Assembly (NCBI GenBank): GCA_023151255.1
Contig: JAKLJG010000002.1
Coordinates: 130,574 to 194,573 of the forward strand
DNA length: 64,000 bases
Source: Cyclobacteriaceae bacterium
GTDB lineage: Bacteria > Bacteroidota > Bacteroidia > Cytophagales > Cyclobacteriaceae
Direction of reading: 5' to 3'
A program made the position numbers and the translations under genes. Below are positions 28,894-38,371 of the stretch, piece after piece. The first letter of the stretch is position 1. Every line of letters starts with the position of its first letter. The notes below the pieces were generated by a model. The model had not been told where the DNA came from. It was given only the letters and a program-made list of their open reading frames with translations, and ran no database searches.

Positions 28894-29318
28894 CGCTGAT
28901 TTACGCGCACAAGTTCCATTCGTTCGCAGGGACGGCTTTTATTCACCAGCACCAGGCTTTCGGCTGTAAGTACCTGTATTATGTAGGTGTCAATAATCAG
29001 TCTGGATTTTTTATCCAGGAGGTACAGTGCGTCATCCGCAACTTTGTAAAGGAATTTTTCACGGACAGCAGCCTTCTTTTTGCCAACCGACTTCCAGTTA
29101 TGCTCCCCTGTATTGTCGGAATTAAATTGGATGACTTTAGGCGTTGCACCAGAGCGTGCGGCCATCTGCTGTGATAATTCTTCCTCGGTTTCTGTAGGGG
29201 GTTCCAGTTCATTTTCCAGGCAGGAGCTTTCTTTTATAGCTTGCCAGGTACCAACTACTAACTGCCCGTAACTGCCTGCTGCAACTACAACCATCATAAG
29301 TAAACCGGCCAGGCGCAT
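28890..29318 (-). CDS. Small secreted lipocalin-like protein
   Basis: A 142-residue exported protein from the ATG at 29318, with a signal peptide (MRLAGLLMMVVVAAGSYG) and a beta-rich body that starts LVVGTWQAIKES, as many lipocalin-like proteins do. Two cysteines (SSCLEN and RPCERM) could form a disulfide. A frame extending to 29339 adds seven residues before the signal. It has a strong AAGGAGGT ribosome-binding site four bases before the ATG, unusual in this phylum, and overlaps rlmN by 4 bases. Function unknown. Confidence 0.65.
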   Translation of the reverse strand: MRLAGLLMMVVVAAGSYGQLVVGTWQAIKESSCLENELEPPTETEEELSQQMAARSGATPKVIQFNSDNTGEHNWKSVGKKKAAVREKFLYKVADDALYLLDKKSRLIIDTYIIQVLTAESLVLVNKSRPCERMELVRVNQR

Positions 29319-29336
29319 ACAACCTCCTTTTTCAGC

Positions 29337-29344
29337 CAAAGTTA
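29337..29344 (-). promoter_or_regulatory. Candidate -7 box for the lipocalin-like/rlmN unit
   Basis: Minus strand reads TAACTTTG, an exact TAnnTTTG box about 18 bases before the ATG. No TTTG at the -33 distance was found. Confidence 0.4.
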
Positions 29345-29439
29345 GCTAAATAAAGGGCAGGCCGAGAGGTAAATTCAACGACAGGCTTCCATATCATATA
29401 CAAAAACCCGTATTTTTCGCGCTTATTTTCAGGGTTTAT

Positions 29440-30507
29440 ATGGACAAGGCAATTATTATTACCGGGGGTTACCTCGACACGATTAATGCAAAAACTGCTC
29501 ATGGCTTGCTTCGCGGAACCGAGCGGTTTACTATCATCGGAGTGATTGATCATAAACTTGCCGGCAAAGATGCCGGTGAGGTGTTGGATGGTAAAAGGCG
29601 GAACATACCCGTTTATGCAACAATTACCGACTTTGTGAAAATTGCTAAAGACAAGGCCAGGTATTGCATTATAGGTGTGGCTACAAAAGGCGGAGTGATA
29701 CCCGAATCATTGCGGGCGATGCTCAAAGAAGCACTCGAAAACAACCTGAGCATTATTAACGGCCTGCACGATTATGTATCGGACCATGAAGACCTGGCAG
29801 CCCTGGCAAAAAGCAAAGGCCTTGAGTTGATAGATGTACGAAAACCTAAAAAGTTTAAGGACCTGCACTTCTGGAATGGAAAAATAAAAGAGGTAAAGTG
29901 TGTAAAGGTGGCTGTGCTGGGTACTGATTGTGCTTTAGGAAAACGAACTACCACGCGCTTTTTAATGCAGGCGATGCGCAAAGCCGGTTACAAGGCTGAG
30001 ATGATTTACACCGGCCAAACCGGCTGGATGCAGGGCGCCAGGTATGGTTTTATTTTTGATTCAACATTAAACGATTTCATTTCCGGAGAAATGGAACATG
30101 CCATTTGGGAATGCTATAAAAACGAAAAGCCTGATATCATTTTTATTGAAGGTCAATCCTCATTGCGTAACCCAAGCGGGCCGGCTGGTGCCGAGTGGAT
30201 TGTTTCGGCTGATGCCGATGCCGTGGTGCTCCAACACAACCCATCGCGCAAGCAATACAAGGACATGGAGTATTACCCGGCCTATATTCCGGCTGTGAAA
30301 GATGAAATTGACCTGATAAAAATTTACGGAGCGCCTACCGTAGCTGTTACAGTCAATACAATGAAGATGAACGAGCACGATGCCCGGCAATGGGCCAAAC
30401 AAACTGAAGGCGAACTGAATATACCTGTTGTGCTGCCGCTGGAAGAAGGGGTGGAGCGGCTGGTACCTGTTTTTGAGAAGATGATTAAGCAAAAAGCAAA
30501 CGCATGA
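29440..30507 (+). CDS. DUF1611 protein, probable DgcN-type acyltransferase
   Basis: A 355-residue DUF1611 protein. The N-terminal half is Rossmann-like (IGVIDHKLAGKDAGEVLDG). The C-terminal half is P-loop-like, with VAVLGTDCALGKRTTTRFL near residue 160, followed by IYTGQTGWMQGARYGF and IIFIEGQSSLRNPSGPAGAEW (read in parts). As I recall, family members named DgcN are N-acetyltransferases acting on D-glutamate and pair with the enolase-superfamily enzyme DgcA. Here its stop overlaps the start of just such an enzyme by 4 bases. The activity is inferred from the pairing. Confidence 0.8.
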   Translation: MDKAIIITGGYLDTINAKTAHGLLRGTERFTIIGVIDHKLAGKDAGEVLDGKRRNIPVYATITDFVKIAKDKARYCIIGVATKGGVIPESLRAMLKEALENNLSIINGLHDYVSDHEDLAALAKSKGLELIDVRKPKKFKDLHFWNGKIKEVKCVKVAVLGTDCALGKRTTTRFLMQAMRKAGYKAEMIYTGQTGWMQGARYGFIFDSTLNDFISGEMEHAIWECYKNEKPDIIFIEGQSSLRNPSGPAGAEWIVSADADAVVLQHNPSRKQYKDMEYYPAYIPAVKDEIDLIKIYGAPTVAVTVNTMKMNEHDARQWAKQTEGELNIPVVLPLEEGVERLVPVFEKMIKQKANA

Positions 30508-31574
30508 AGATTAAAGACATTAAAATCTGGAGTGCCGACCTGGGCAATACCAAACCTTACACTATCGCATTTAAAACGGTTGATGAGGTGCGGAATGCGT
30601 TTGTTGAGATTACCCTTGCCAACGGTACTACAGGTATCGGCTCGGGCAACCCCAGCGAGTATGTGGTGGGCGAAAATCTTAATCAAACGCTGGAGGCTTT
30701 ACAGGAAAAGAATGTAGAGTTTTTGGTTGGCCGTGACATTCGGGAGTTTGGCCAGCTAACATACGAGGTATGGAAAAAATTTCCGAAACATCCTGCCGCC
30801 CGTGCTGCCTTGGATATTGCCCTGCACGATGCGTTTACAAAATTTTTAGGCGTGCCCTTGGTAAAATTCCTCGGACAGAAGATTCAATCGATGCCTACTT
30901 CCAACACCATTGGCATTAAAAACGTTGAAGAAACACTTAAAGAAGCAGAAGACTATAAACAAAAGGGTTTTAAAATCCTGAAAGTGAAACTAGGCAAAGA
31001 TTTGAATGAGGATATTGAACGGTTGGTCAAACTCCGGGAACGGTTCGGCAGCCAATTCATTATCCGCATTGATGCCAACCAGGGCTATACACCCCAACAA
31101 ACCATTGAGTTCTACAACAAAACAAAGCACCTGGAAATAGAATTGATTGAACAACCGTTGCCGGCAAAAGCCGTTGCTGATATGAAGCAACTGCCGGATC
31201 CGATCAGGGATAAAATTGCGGCTGATGAGTCTCTCATTTCACCGGTTGACGCCCTTGAGTTGGTAAAACCTCCACGAGCTGCCGGCATATTCAATATTAA
31301 ATTAATGAAGTGTGGCGGGGTGAGCCAGGCGTTGAAGATTGCCGATATTGCCCAGCATGAAGGCATAGACCTGTTTTGGGGTTGCAACGATGAGAGTTCG
31401 GTAAGCATTACAGCAGCATTGCACGCAGCATTTGCCTGTGCTAACACGAAGTACATTGACCTGGACGGCAGTCTTGATCTGGCAAAGGATGAAGTTAGCG
31501 GGGGCTTTATTCTGAAGGATGGAATAATGTATTGTTCAGACAAGCGGGGCCTCGGATTAGAACGGACAGCCTGA
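30504..31574 (+). CDS. Dipeptide epimerase / DgcA-like enolase-superfamily enzyme
   Basis: A 356-residue muconate-lactonising-type member of the enolase superfamily. The K-x-K base motif is seen in KVKLG near residue 162. Metal ligands follow as IDANQGY (Asp), LIEQPL (Glu) and AADES (Asp), and the second base lies in NIKLMKCGG (Lys) near residue 268. The substrate-binding end WGCNDESSVS resembles L-Ala-D/L-Glu epimerases. Its ATG overlaps the DUF1611 stop by 4 bases, indicating a coupled pair. Either murein dipeptide epimerisation or N-acetyl-D-glutamate racemisation is possible. Confidence 0.85.
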   Translation: MKIKDIKIWSADLGNTKPYTIAFKTVDEVRNAFVEITLANGTTGIGSGNPSEYVVGENLNQTLEALQEKNVEFLVGRDIREFGQLTYEVWKKFPKHPAARAALDIALHDAFTKFLGVPLVKFLGQKIQSMPTSNTIGIKNVEETLKEAEDYKQKGFKILKVKLGKDLNEDIERLVKLRERFGSQFIIRIDANQGYTPQQTIEFYNKTKHLEIELIEQPLPAKAVADMKQLPDPIRDKIAADESLISPVDALELVKPPRAAGIFNIKLMKCGGVSQALKIADIAQHEGIDLFWGCNDESSVSITAALHAAFACANTKYIDLDGSLDLAKDEVSGGFILKDGIMYCSDKRGLGLERTA

Positions 31575-31617
31575 TTGCCACTCAGGTTACTTAAATATCT
31601 TCAAGAGCTTTAATAGA

Positions 31618-32328
31618 TTGAAAGCAACTAGCTTTTCCATTATTCTTTCTTTATGGCTGGGAGCTGCATCAGCAAATGGCCAGGATCTGGGAAGTTGGAA
31701 CATCCTGAACCTGAAGCATAACCTGAACAAACAGTGGAGCCTGACGGCCGAAGGACAACTACGCTCGTTGAAGTTTTATAACAATTTTCATTATTACGAG
31801 GTAACCGGAACGGTCAGCTATCAACCAACCTCTTTCTTCCGATGGACATTGGGTGGCGGCAGCTACCAAACCTATGGCGAAAGGGGCAATTTTGTACGCC
31901 CTAAAAATCAGGAAGAATGGCGCCTGTGGCCGCAGGTAACCTTATTGCAGCCGCTGCGCAAAGTAAACCTGGAGCATCGTTACCGGTGGGAACTGCGCTT
32001 TACCGATAAAGGATACCGTAACCGGTACCGGTACCGTTTCGGCATGTCGGTGCCGGTAGGCCATAGTCAAAAGGACTACATGCCGTTACAACTCATTGCC
32101 AGCAGTGAAATCTTTTTTACCGATAATGAGCCTTATTTTGAGCGGATACGGGTAATTGCCGGAGTGAATTACCGGTTTTCGCGCACCACGTCAATAATTA
32201 CCGGCTACCTGTATCAGTTTGATTATAAATTGACCGATGAAACAGGCCGCGATTTCTTGATTGTGGGTTTTTATTATGAGTTTATCCGTAACAGCTCGGA
32301 TAGCTCGCATACCCACCCTAATAATTAA
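31618..32328 (+). CDS. DUF2490 outer-membrane-type protein
   Basis: A 236-residue exported beta-rich protein of the DUF2490 family. The signal peptide (MKATSFSIILSLWLGAASANG) begins at a TTG at 31618; the next in-frame methionine is inside the barrel, so TTG is the likely true start. Alternating strands rich in aromatic and arginine residues (YRWELRFTDKGYRNRYRYRF) suggest a small outer-membrane barrel, ending in a strand with aromatic residues. No known substrate. It lies 43 bases after the epimerase gene and may share its transcript. Confidence 0.75.
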   Translation: MKATSFSIILSLWLGAASANGQDLGSWNILNLKHNLNKQWSLTAEGQLRSLKFYNNFHYYEVTGTVSYQPTSFFRWTLGGGSYQTYGERGNFVRPKNQEEWRLWPQVTLLQPLRKVNLEHRYRWELRFTDKGYRNRYRYRFGMSVPVGHSQKDYMPLQLIASSEIFFTDNEPYFERIRVIAGVNYRFSRTTSIITGYLYQFDYKLTDETGRDFLIVGFYYEFIRNSSDSSHTHPNN

Positions 32329-32366
32329 GCAAAATGCCTCGTCCCGAGCGGGAGCGAGGCATTTGC
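32329..32366 (+). terminator. Hairpin after the DUF2490 gene
   Basis: A stem pairing (A)AATGCCTCG with CGAGGCATTTGC encloses an inner CCCG/CGGG stem. It lies directly after the DUF2490 stop. The T-tract is poor (only ATTTGC), so it may act as a weak terminator or transcript end structure. Confidence 0.5.
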
Positions 32367-32370
32367 ATTA

Positions 32371-32440
32371 AAGCCCCTCCAACCAAACCCTCATCCCCCG
32401 GAAAGAACCCGGAGGCTTCTCCGCGAGGGGCCCTCCGATT
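32371..32440. repeat. C/G-rich dispersed repeat remnant (intergenic)
   Basis: A strongly strand-biased C-rich stretch containing CCCTCATCCCCCGG and ending GCGAGGGGCCCTCC. CCCCTC at 32374-32379 can pair with GAGGGG at 32425-32430. It resembles the C-rich repeat inside the AraC/MGMT gene (38661-38700), which has CCCTCACCCCCGGCCCCTC. Both look like members of one small palindromic dispersed family. Confidence 0.55.
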
Positions 32441-32502
32441 TTGCCTTCTGTTGGCTGAGTAAGCAAAACCGGAAACGGAGATTAACCAATCCTTAAACCT
32501 AT

Positions 32503-35121
32503 TTAATTAACAACTTCTGCGTCTGCAAGGTTCTCGAAAACAAACTCAACTTCATTTTTTATATCCACAAGAATTACCGAATCCTTATGAACTTTACCGG
32601 CCAGTATTTGTTTGGAGAGTTCATTTAAAATCTCCCGTTGAAGCACCCGCTTCAGCGGCCGTGCCCCGAATTGCGGGTCGTAGCCGAGTTTGGCCAGCCG
32701 GTTGCGGGCGGCATCGGTTACATCCAGCCGCACTCCGCTTTCTTCCAGCCGCCTGCACACCAGGTTTATCTGGATGTCTACAATTTTTCGGATGTCCTTC
32801 CGGCTGAGCGGCCTGAACATAATAATCTCGTCAATACGGTTTACAAATTCGGGACGAACCGACTTTTTCAATAACGTTACAACATCCTCCTTTGTTGTTT
32901 CCAGGATGTCAAAATAATTCTCATCGGTAATTTTTTCAAAATTTTCCTGGATAATGTGTGACCCGATGTTGGTGGTCATGATGATGATGGTGTTTTTAAA
33001 GTTGGCCACACGGCCTTTGTTGTCGGTTAACCGGCCGTCATCCAGCACCTGTAATAAAATGTTGAATACATCAGGGTGCGCTTTTTCAATTTCATCCAGC
33101 AGAATTACCGAGTAGGGTTTTCTGCGGATGGCCTCTGTAAGTTGCCCGCCTTCATCATAGCCTACATAGCCTGGCGGGGCGCCAATCAGGCGGCTTACAC
33201 TGTGGCGCTCCTGGTACTCGCTCATGTCAATACGCACCATGGCGTGTTCGTCATTAAACAGGTATTCGGCCAGTGCTTTTGAGAGTTCGGTTTTACCCAC
33301 ACCGGTTGTGCCCATGAAGATGAATGAGCCGATGGGCCGTTTAGGGTCCTGCAAGCCGGCACGGCTTCTGCGCACGGCATCGCTAAGCGCGCGAATGGCC
33401 TCTTCCTGGCCGGCAACGCGTTTGCTCAGTTCCTCTTCCAGGTGCAGCAGTTTTTCACGTTCGCTTTGCAGCATCTTCGATACAGGGATGCCTGTCCAGC
33501 GGGCTACTACCTCAGCAATATCTTCACTGTCTACTTCTTCTTTGAGTAGTGATTTTTCGCCTTGCATTTCTTTCATTTTCAGTTGCAGGCTATTCAGTTT
33601 TTTCTCGGCCTCAGTAATTTTACCATAGCGGATCTCAGCTACTTTTCCGTAGTCACCTGCTTTTTCAGCCTGCTCGGCTTCGAATTTCAGCCGGTCGATG
33701 CTTTCTTTTATCTGTTGAATACCGTGCACTACTTCCTTTTCGCTTTCCCACTTGGCTTTGAGGGAGTTGCGTTCGGCCGAGAGCTCGGCAATCTCTTTGG
33801 AGAGCTGGGCTTCTTTTTCTTTATCTTTTTCCCTGCGAATGGCTTCGCGCTCAATTTCCAACTGCATGATTTTGCGGTTCAGTTCATCGAGTTCTTCAGG
33901 CAGCGAATCCATTTCCAGGCGCAGTTTGGAGGCAGCTTCATCCATCAGGTCGATGGCCTTATCGGGTAAAAACCGATCGCTGATGTAGCGGCTGGAAAGT
34001 TCAACGGCTGAGATCACCGCGTCATCTTTGATTCGAACACCATGGTGGAGTTCGTATTTATCCTTAATCCCGCGAAGAATTGAAATCGAATCTTCTACCG
34101 AGGGTTCATCTACCATTACAGCCTGAAACCTGCGTTCCAGCGCTTTGTCTTTTTCGATGTATTTCTGGTACTCTTTGAGCGTAGTTGCACCGATGGCATG
34201 CAACTCACCTCGTGCCAGTGCGGGCTTCAACAGGTTGGCGGCATCCATGGCGCCTTCACCTCCGCCACCGGCACCAATCAAAGTATGTATTTCATCGATG
34301 AATAAAATAATCTGCCCGTTGGAATCGGTAACTTCTTTAATTACGGCTTTCAGGCGTTCTTCAAATTCGCCTTTGTATTTGGCTCCTGCTACCAGCAAGC
34401 CCATATCGAGCGATACGATGATTTTCTGTTTGAGGTTTTCGGGTACATCGCCATTTACAATGCGCTGGGCCATGCCTTCCACAATGGCGGTTTTACCAAC
34501 ACCGGGCTCACCCAGCAGAATGGGGTTGTTTTTGGTTCTGCGCGACAGAATTTGCAGTACCCTGCGAATTTCTTCATCGCGACCGATGACCGGGTCGATC
34601 TTACCCTGTTTTGCCAGTTCGTTCAGATTTTTCGAGTAACGCTCAAGCGACTTATATTTTGCTTCGGCATTTTGGTCGGTAACTTTGGTTCCGCCCCGCA
34701 GTTCTTTGATGGCTTTTATCAATGCCGACCGCTCAAAACCGGCATCGCGCAATAGCGCTGAAGCTTTATCTTTAGCCGCAAGGATCGCCAGCAACAGGTG
34801 TTCAACTGCGATGTACTCATCTTTGAATTCGCGCAACTCCTTTTCGGCCTGTTGAAGCACCGAATTGGTTGCAGAGGATAAATAGGGTTGTTGCCCTGAT
34901 ACCCGCGGGTAGGAGTTGAGCAGGTCTTCCAGTTTTGTATTCAGCAAATTCTGGTTTATGGCCAGCTTCTTTATCAGGTAGGAGGTTACATTTTCATCAG
35001 TTTCGAAGATGGCCTTGAGCACGTGCCCCGGCTCAATGGCCTGTTGCTGCATGCTCATGGCAATCTCAGCCGATTTCTGCAAGGCCTCCTGCGATTTGAT
35101 GGTGAATTTCTCGAAGTTCAT
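32503..35121 (-). CDS. clpB: ATP-dependent chaperone ClpB
   Basis: ClpB/Hsp104 disaggregase, 872 residues, full length. N-terminal Clp repeats (residues ~1-145) precede AAA+ domain 1, with Walker A GEPGVGKT near residue 205 and [14 protein letters not shown] after it. The long coiled-coil M domain lies at ~410-530 (heptad-rich segments such as [15 protein letters not shown] at its end). AAA+ domain 2 follows with Walker A GTTGVGKT near residue 603 and the sensor region. It works with DnaK on aggregated proteins. It is divergent from the glycogen synthase gene; no clear heat-shock operator was seen upstream. Confidence 0.97.
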   Translation of the reverse strand: MNFEKFTIKSQEALQKSAEIAMSMQQQAIEPGHVLKAIFETDENVTSYLIKKLAINQNLLNTKLEDLLNSYPRVSGQQPYLSSATNSVLQQAEKELREFKDEYIAVEHLLLAILAAKDKASALLRDAGFERSALIKAIKELRGGTKVTDQNAEAKYKSLERYSKNLNELAKQGKIDPVIGRDEEIRRVLQILSRRTKNNPILLGEPGVGKTAIVEGMAQRIVNGDVPENLKQKIIVSLDMGLLVAGAKYKGEFEERLKAVIKEVTDSNGQIILFIDEIHTLIGAGGGGEGAMDAANLLKPALARGELHAIGATTLKEYQKYIEKDKALERRFQAVMVDEPSVEDSISILRGIKDKYELHHGVRIKDDAVISAVELSSRYISDRFLPDKAIDLMDEAASKLRLEMDSLPEELDELNRKIMQLEIEREAIRREKDKEKEAQLSKEIAELSAERNSLKAKWESEKEVVHGIQQIKESIDRLKFEAEQAEKAGDYGKVAEIRYGKITEAEKKLNSLQLKMKEMQGEKSLLKEEVDSEDIAEVVARWTGIPVSKMLQSEREKLLHLEEELSKRVAGQEEAIRALSDAVRRSRAGLQDPKRPIGSFIFMGTTGVGKTELSKALAEYLFNDEHAMVRIDMSEYQERHSVSRLIGAPPGYVGYDEGGQLTEAIRRKPYSVILLDEIEKAHPDVFNILLQVLDDGRLTDNKGRVANFKNTIIIMTTNIGSHIIQENFEKITDENYFDILETTKEDVVTLLKKSVRPEFVNRIDEIIMFRPLSRKDIRKIVDIQINLVCRRLEESGVRLDVTDAARNRLAKLGYDPQFGARPLKRVLQREILNELSKQILAGKVHKDSVILVDIKNEVEFVFENLADAEVVN

Positions 35122-35237
35122 GTGGTCTTTAATTTCCGGGAATGCCTACCTCAAAACATAATCCATTGGTTAAATCAGAATTTTTGTCATTTAATTGATA
35201 GATTTAGAAACCGATTTGCGCCAATTTGACTTTGTTT

Positions 35238-37109
35238 ATGCCAAGGAAGATCAAGAACACAAATCCGAATCAGTTTCCTGCGGCCACACTCATTGAAGTA
35301 GCCTGGGAAGTTTGTAATCAGGTAGGCGGCATATACACGGTAATTCGTTCGAAAGTTCCGGCTGTAATGGCTAATAAATCGGGGGCTTACTGTATGGTGG
35401 GCCCATTCTTATCGCAACATGTAATGGCCGAGATTGAGCCGCTTGACGATGCCAGTGATGCTTTTGGCTTGGCGGTACAACACCTGCGCGACCAGGGTAT
35501 TGAAGCCTACTATGCCGAGTGGCTCATTACCGGCCGGCCGCGCGTAGTGTTACTTAATCCGAAAAGTATTGGTGCCGAGCAACTGCGCACCATTAAATAC
35601 CTGCTGTGGAAGGAATCGGGCATTGGCACACCGGAAGATCATGCCCTGGTAAACCAGGTTGTTGCCTTTGCTTACCTCACCAGTTTATTTCTGGAGACCT
35701 ATTCAAAATTTGCAGGTGATGAGCACCCGTTGATTGCTCATTTTCACGAATGGATGGCCGGCTTGCCGATACTGGACATCAAAAAGAAAAAACTGCCGAT
35801 CAACACTATTTTTACCACGCATGCCACCCAATTGGGCAGGCACCTGGCCATTAACTCACCGCAGTTTTATGCTCACCTGCCGTTTTTTAACTGGGAAGAA
35901 GAGGCCAGAAAATTTTGGATTGAACCGGAGGCCCGGATTGAGTTTGCCTGTGCCAACTCGGCTGATATTTTGAGTACCGTCAGCGAAGTGACTGCGCGTG
36001 AATGCAAACACCTGCTGAAGCGGAAACCTGAATTGATTTTACCAAACGGACTTAACATTGAACGGTTTGTTGCGTTGCATGAGTTTCAAAACCTGCATGC
36101 CATTTATAAGGAAGAAATCCATCAGTTTGTGATGGGGCATTTCTTTCAGTCGTACGCGTTTGATTTAGATAAAACCATCTACCTGTTTACTTCCGGCCGC
36201 TATGAATACCGGAACAAGGGTTTTGACTTAACCCTTGAAGCGCTATACCGGTTAAACCGGCAATTGAAAAAAGAGAATGCCGACCTTACCGTGGTGATGT
36301 TTTTTGTTACCAAGCGTGATTATTACAGCATCAAGCCGGAGGTGCTGCAGTCGCGTGCAGTGATGGAAGAAATCCGCCAGACCTGCGAGGCCATTCATAA
36401 GCAGGTAGGCAAGCGGTTGTTTTATGCCGGTACCACCAGCCAGGATCATCGATTGCCCGACCTGAATAAGTTTGTTGATGAGTATTGGAAACTGCGTTAC
36501 CGGAGAACGATCCAGTCGTGGAAGAATAAAAACCCTCCATTGGTCTTTACTCATAAACTTGTGGATGAACAGAATGATGATATTCTGAAATTTCTATACA
36601 GTAAAAATTTGCTCAATCATCCCACCGATAAGGTTAAAGTAGTGTATCACCCGGATTTTATAACTACAACTAACCCGTTGTTTGGCATTGAATACAGTCA
36701 GTTCGTTCGTGGGTGCCACCTTGGCATTTTCCCAAGTTATTACGAACCGTGGGGCTACACACCGTTGGAGTGTATGGCCAGCGGGGTGCCTGCTATTACC
36801 AGCGACCTGAGTGGGTTTGGTGATTACCTGCTCCATAATCTGCCCAACCATGAGCAATCGGGATTATATGTGATTGAGCGCGGCAAGCGATCGTTCGACT
36901 GGTCGGCTAACCAGTTGGCTACGGTGATCTATAATTTTCTGAAACAAACCAGGCGCGAGCGTATTATGCAGCGCAACAATGTGGAGAATAATTCGGCTGT
37001 TTTCGACTGGCAAAATTTAATCAAACACTATAAAGAAGCATACGAAATGGTGTTGGGGTTGCCGCGCAAACCTAAAAAGAACGGTTCGCCTCAGTTGCGT
37101 ACAGACTGA
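35238..37109 (+). CDS. Glycogen synthase, GT3 (eukaryote-like) family
   Basis: A 623-residue glycogen/starch synthase with the architecture of glycosyltransferase family 3, the animal/fungal type, rather than the bacterial GlgA (GT5). The nucleotide-sugar loop is seen in EVAWEVCNQVGGIYTVIRSK near the N-terminus. HFHEWMAG and FTTHATQLGR follow in domain one, with FTSGRYEYRNKGFDL and IFPSYYEPWGYTPLECMASG in domain two, including the catalytic E-x7-E type region. A TTG at 35226 would add four residues. Its last 19 bases overlap the 3' end of the convergent transporter gene. Confidence 0.9.
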   Translation: MPRKIKNTNPNQFPAATLIEVAWEVCNQVGGIYTVIRSKVPAVMANKSGAYCMVGPFLSQHVMAEIEPLDDASDAFGLAVQHLRDQGIEAYYAEWLITGRPRVVLLNPKSIGAEQLRTIKYLLWKESGIGTPEDHALVNQVVAFAYLTSLFLETYSKFAGDEHPLIAHFHEWMAGLPILDIKKKKLPINTIFTTHATQLGRHLAINSPQFYAHLPFFNWEEEARKFWIEPEARIEFACANSADILSTVSEVTARECKHLLKRKPELILPNGLNIERFVALHEFQNLHAIYKEEIHQFVMGHFFQSYAFDLDKTIYLFTSGRYEYRNKGFDLTLEALYRLNRQLKKENADLTVVMFFVTKRDYYSIKPEVLQSRAVMEEIRQTCEAIHKQVGKRLFYAGTTSQDHRLPDLNKFVDEYWKLRYRRTIQSWKNKNPPLVFTHKLVDEQNDDILKFLYSKNLLNHPTDKVKVVYHPDFITTTNPLFGIEYSQFVRGCHLGIFPSYYEPWGYTPLECMASGVPAITSDLSGFGDYLLHNLPNHEQSGLYVIERGKRSFDWSANQLATVIYNFLKQTRRERIMQRNNVENNSAVFDWQNLIKHYKEAYEMVLGLPRKPKKNGSPQLRTD

Positions 37110-38218
37110 TTAGTTTTAAACAACCATGGCGAGCAGACCAACAACGGCAGCGCATAAACGGCAATCAGGCCGTAGGCCAGCAGGGTGTACCCTCTTGCCA
37201 CTAAATCAATAATGCCAACCTGTGAAAGTAACAAGGCGGCAATAAGTGCGGTAAGTGAAATCAGCGCCTTGTGAACTTTCTTTAACTGCCTGCCTTTAGT
37301 CCGGGCCTCCGCATCAATTCGGCCAATGAAGCCGTGAATAACACCGGTGGCTGTTTCAATAAGCGTCCATCCCACAACAATGCTGAACAGGATTATGTAA
37401 AGCGGATGAAAATTTTTGAGCATGGCCAACCAAGGTACGGCCGCTTGAAGGACATCCGGTTCGGAATAAAACGCCATCATGGCGAAGTAAGTCAGAAACC
37501 AGGGGGTCGTCATCAGCAAACCGGAAATTAGTCCGGCTACTACACTTTGCTTACGGGTTTCAATTGTCCGATACGTAAAGAACGATGCTGGGTAGACTCC
37601 CAGGTTATACCCTACATATAGAATACCCGTAGCCAAGGCGACACCGACAGGGGCAGTCGTTCCTGTAAAAGAAGTTTTCCACTGCCCGAAAGTTTCAGCA
37701 ATCGCTTCGCCTCGTGTGGAAAAAATGCTTGACGCAAAAAGAAAGTAGGTAATGAACAGGGCTATCGTTCCTATAGTTTCAAGTTTTGCAATCGTTTCAT
37801 CGCCTTTGTAATTGAGAAAACCCACGGCAATTATAATGATGCTGACTCCAAACCACTTGTTAAATCCAAGGGTGGTGTGCAGTAATTCTCCGGCTGCGGC
37901 TGCCATCACGGCAATAATAAGGATGGAACCAGCTAAGTAAACGGCTTCATAAGCCATCCAGCCCTTTCCGATTAGTTTTTTTAGCAGTGATTTGTAATCG
38001 TAAACGTTCCATTGCCGGCAGGCTTCCATAGAGAGAATGGATATGAGGGAGAAGCCTGTAAAAATGGCGAGTCCGCTTATCCAGCCGTTGGCACCAAATT
38101 TAGCTCCATACTCAACAATTTCGCGACCAGTAGCGTACCCTCCGCCAATCAATACCGATTGAAGAATAATGCCGGGCAGAACGATGCGTTTGAGGTTGTT
38201 AAGTGAAGTTGATTTCAA
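37091..38218 (-). CDS. YkvI-like multi-pass membrane protein
   Basis: A 375-residue membrane protein with about ten predicted helices. The N-terminus (LPGIILQSVLIGGGYATGREIVEY) resembles the YkvI group of LeuT-fold-like transporters, with a broken first helix containing GGGYATGRE. It probably moves an amino acid or other small solute with Na+ or H+; the substrate is unknown. The start is a TTG at 38218: the in-frame stretch back to the previous stop contains no ATG. It overlaps the convergent glycogen synthase by 19 bases. Confidence 0.7.
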   Translation of the reverse strand: MKSTSLNNLKRIVLPGIILQSVLIGGGYATGREIVEYGAKFGANGWISGLAIFTGFSLISILSMEACRQWNVYDYKSLLKKLIGKGWMAYEAVYLAGSILIIAVMAAAAGELLHTTLGFNKWFGVSIIIIAVGFLNYKGDETIAKLETIGTIALFITYFLFASSIFSTRGEAIAETFGQWKTSFTGTTAPVGVALATGILYVGYNLGVYPASFFTYRTIETRKQSVVAGLISGLLMTTPWFLTYFAMMAFYSEPDVLQAAVPWLAMLKNFHPLYIILFSIVVGWTLIETATGVIHGFIGRIDAEARTKGRQLKKVHKALISLTALIAALLLSQVGIIDLVARGYTLLAYGLIAVYALPLLVCSPWLFKTNQSVRN

Positions 38219-38371
38219 CAGCAGTAAGGGTTGCCTCTAAAATAAAACTATTTGGCAAGAGTCAAAAAGTATAAGGAGGAGATGCTTTCAGCATGACCAA
38301 AAAATATTGGCCAATTCGATAGTGAAGTGCCGCTTGGCAGATGGTGAAAATTCTTGCTGAATAATAACTGG

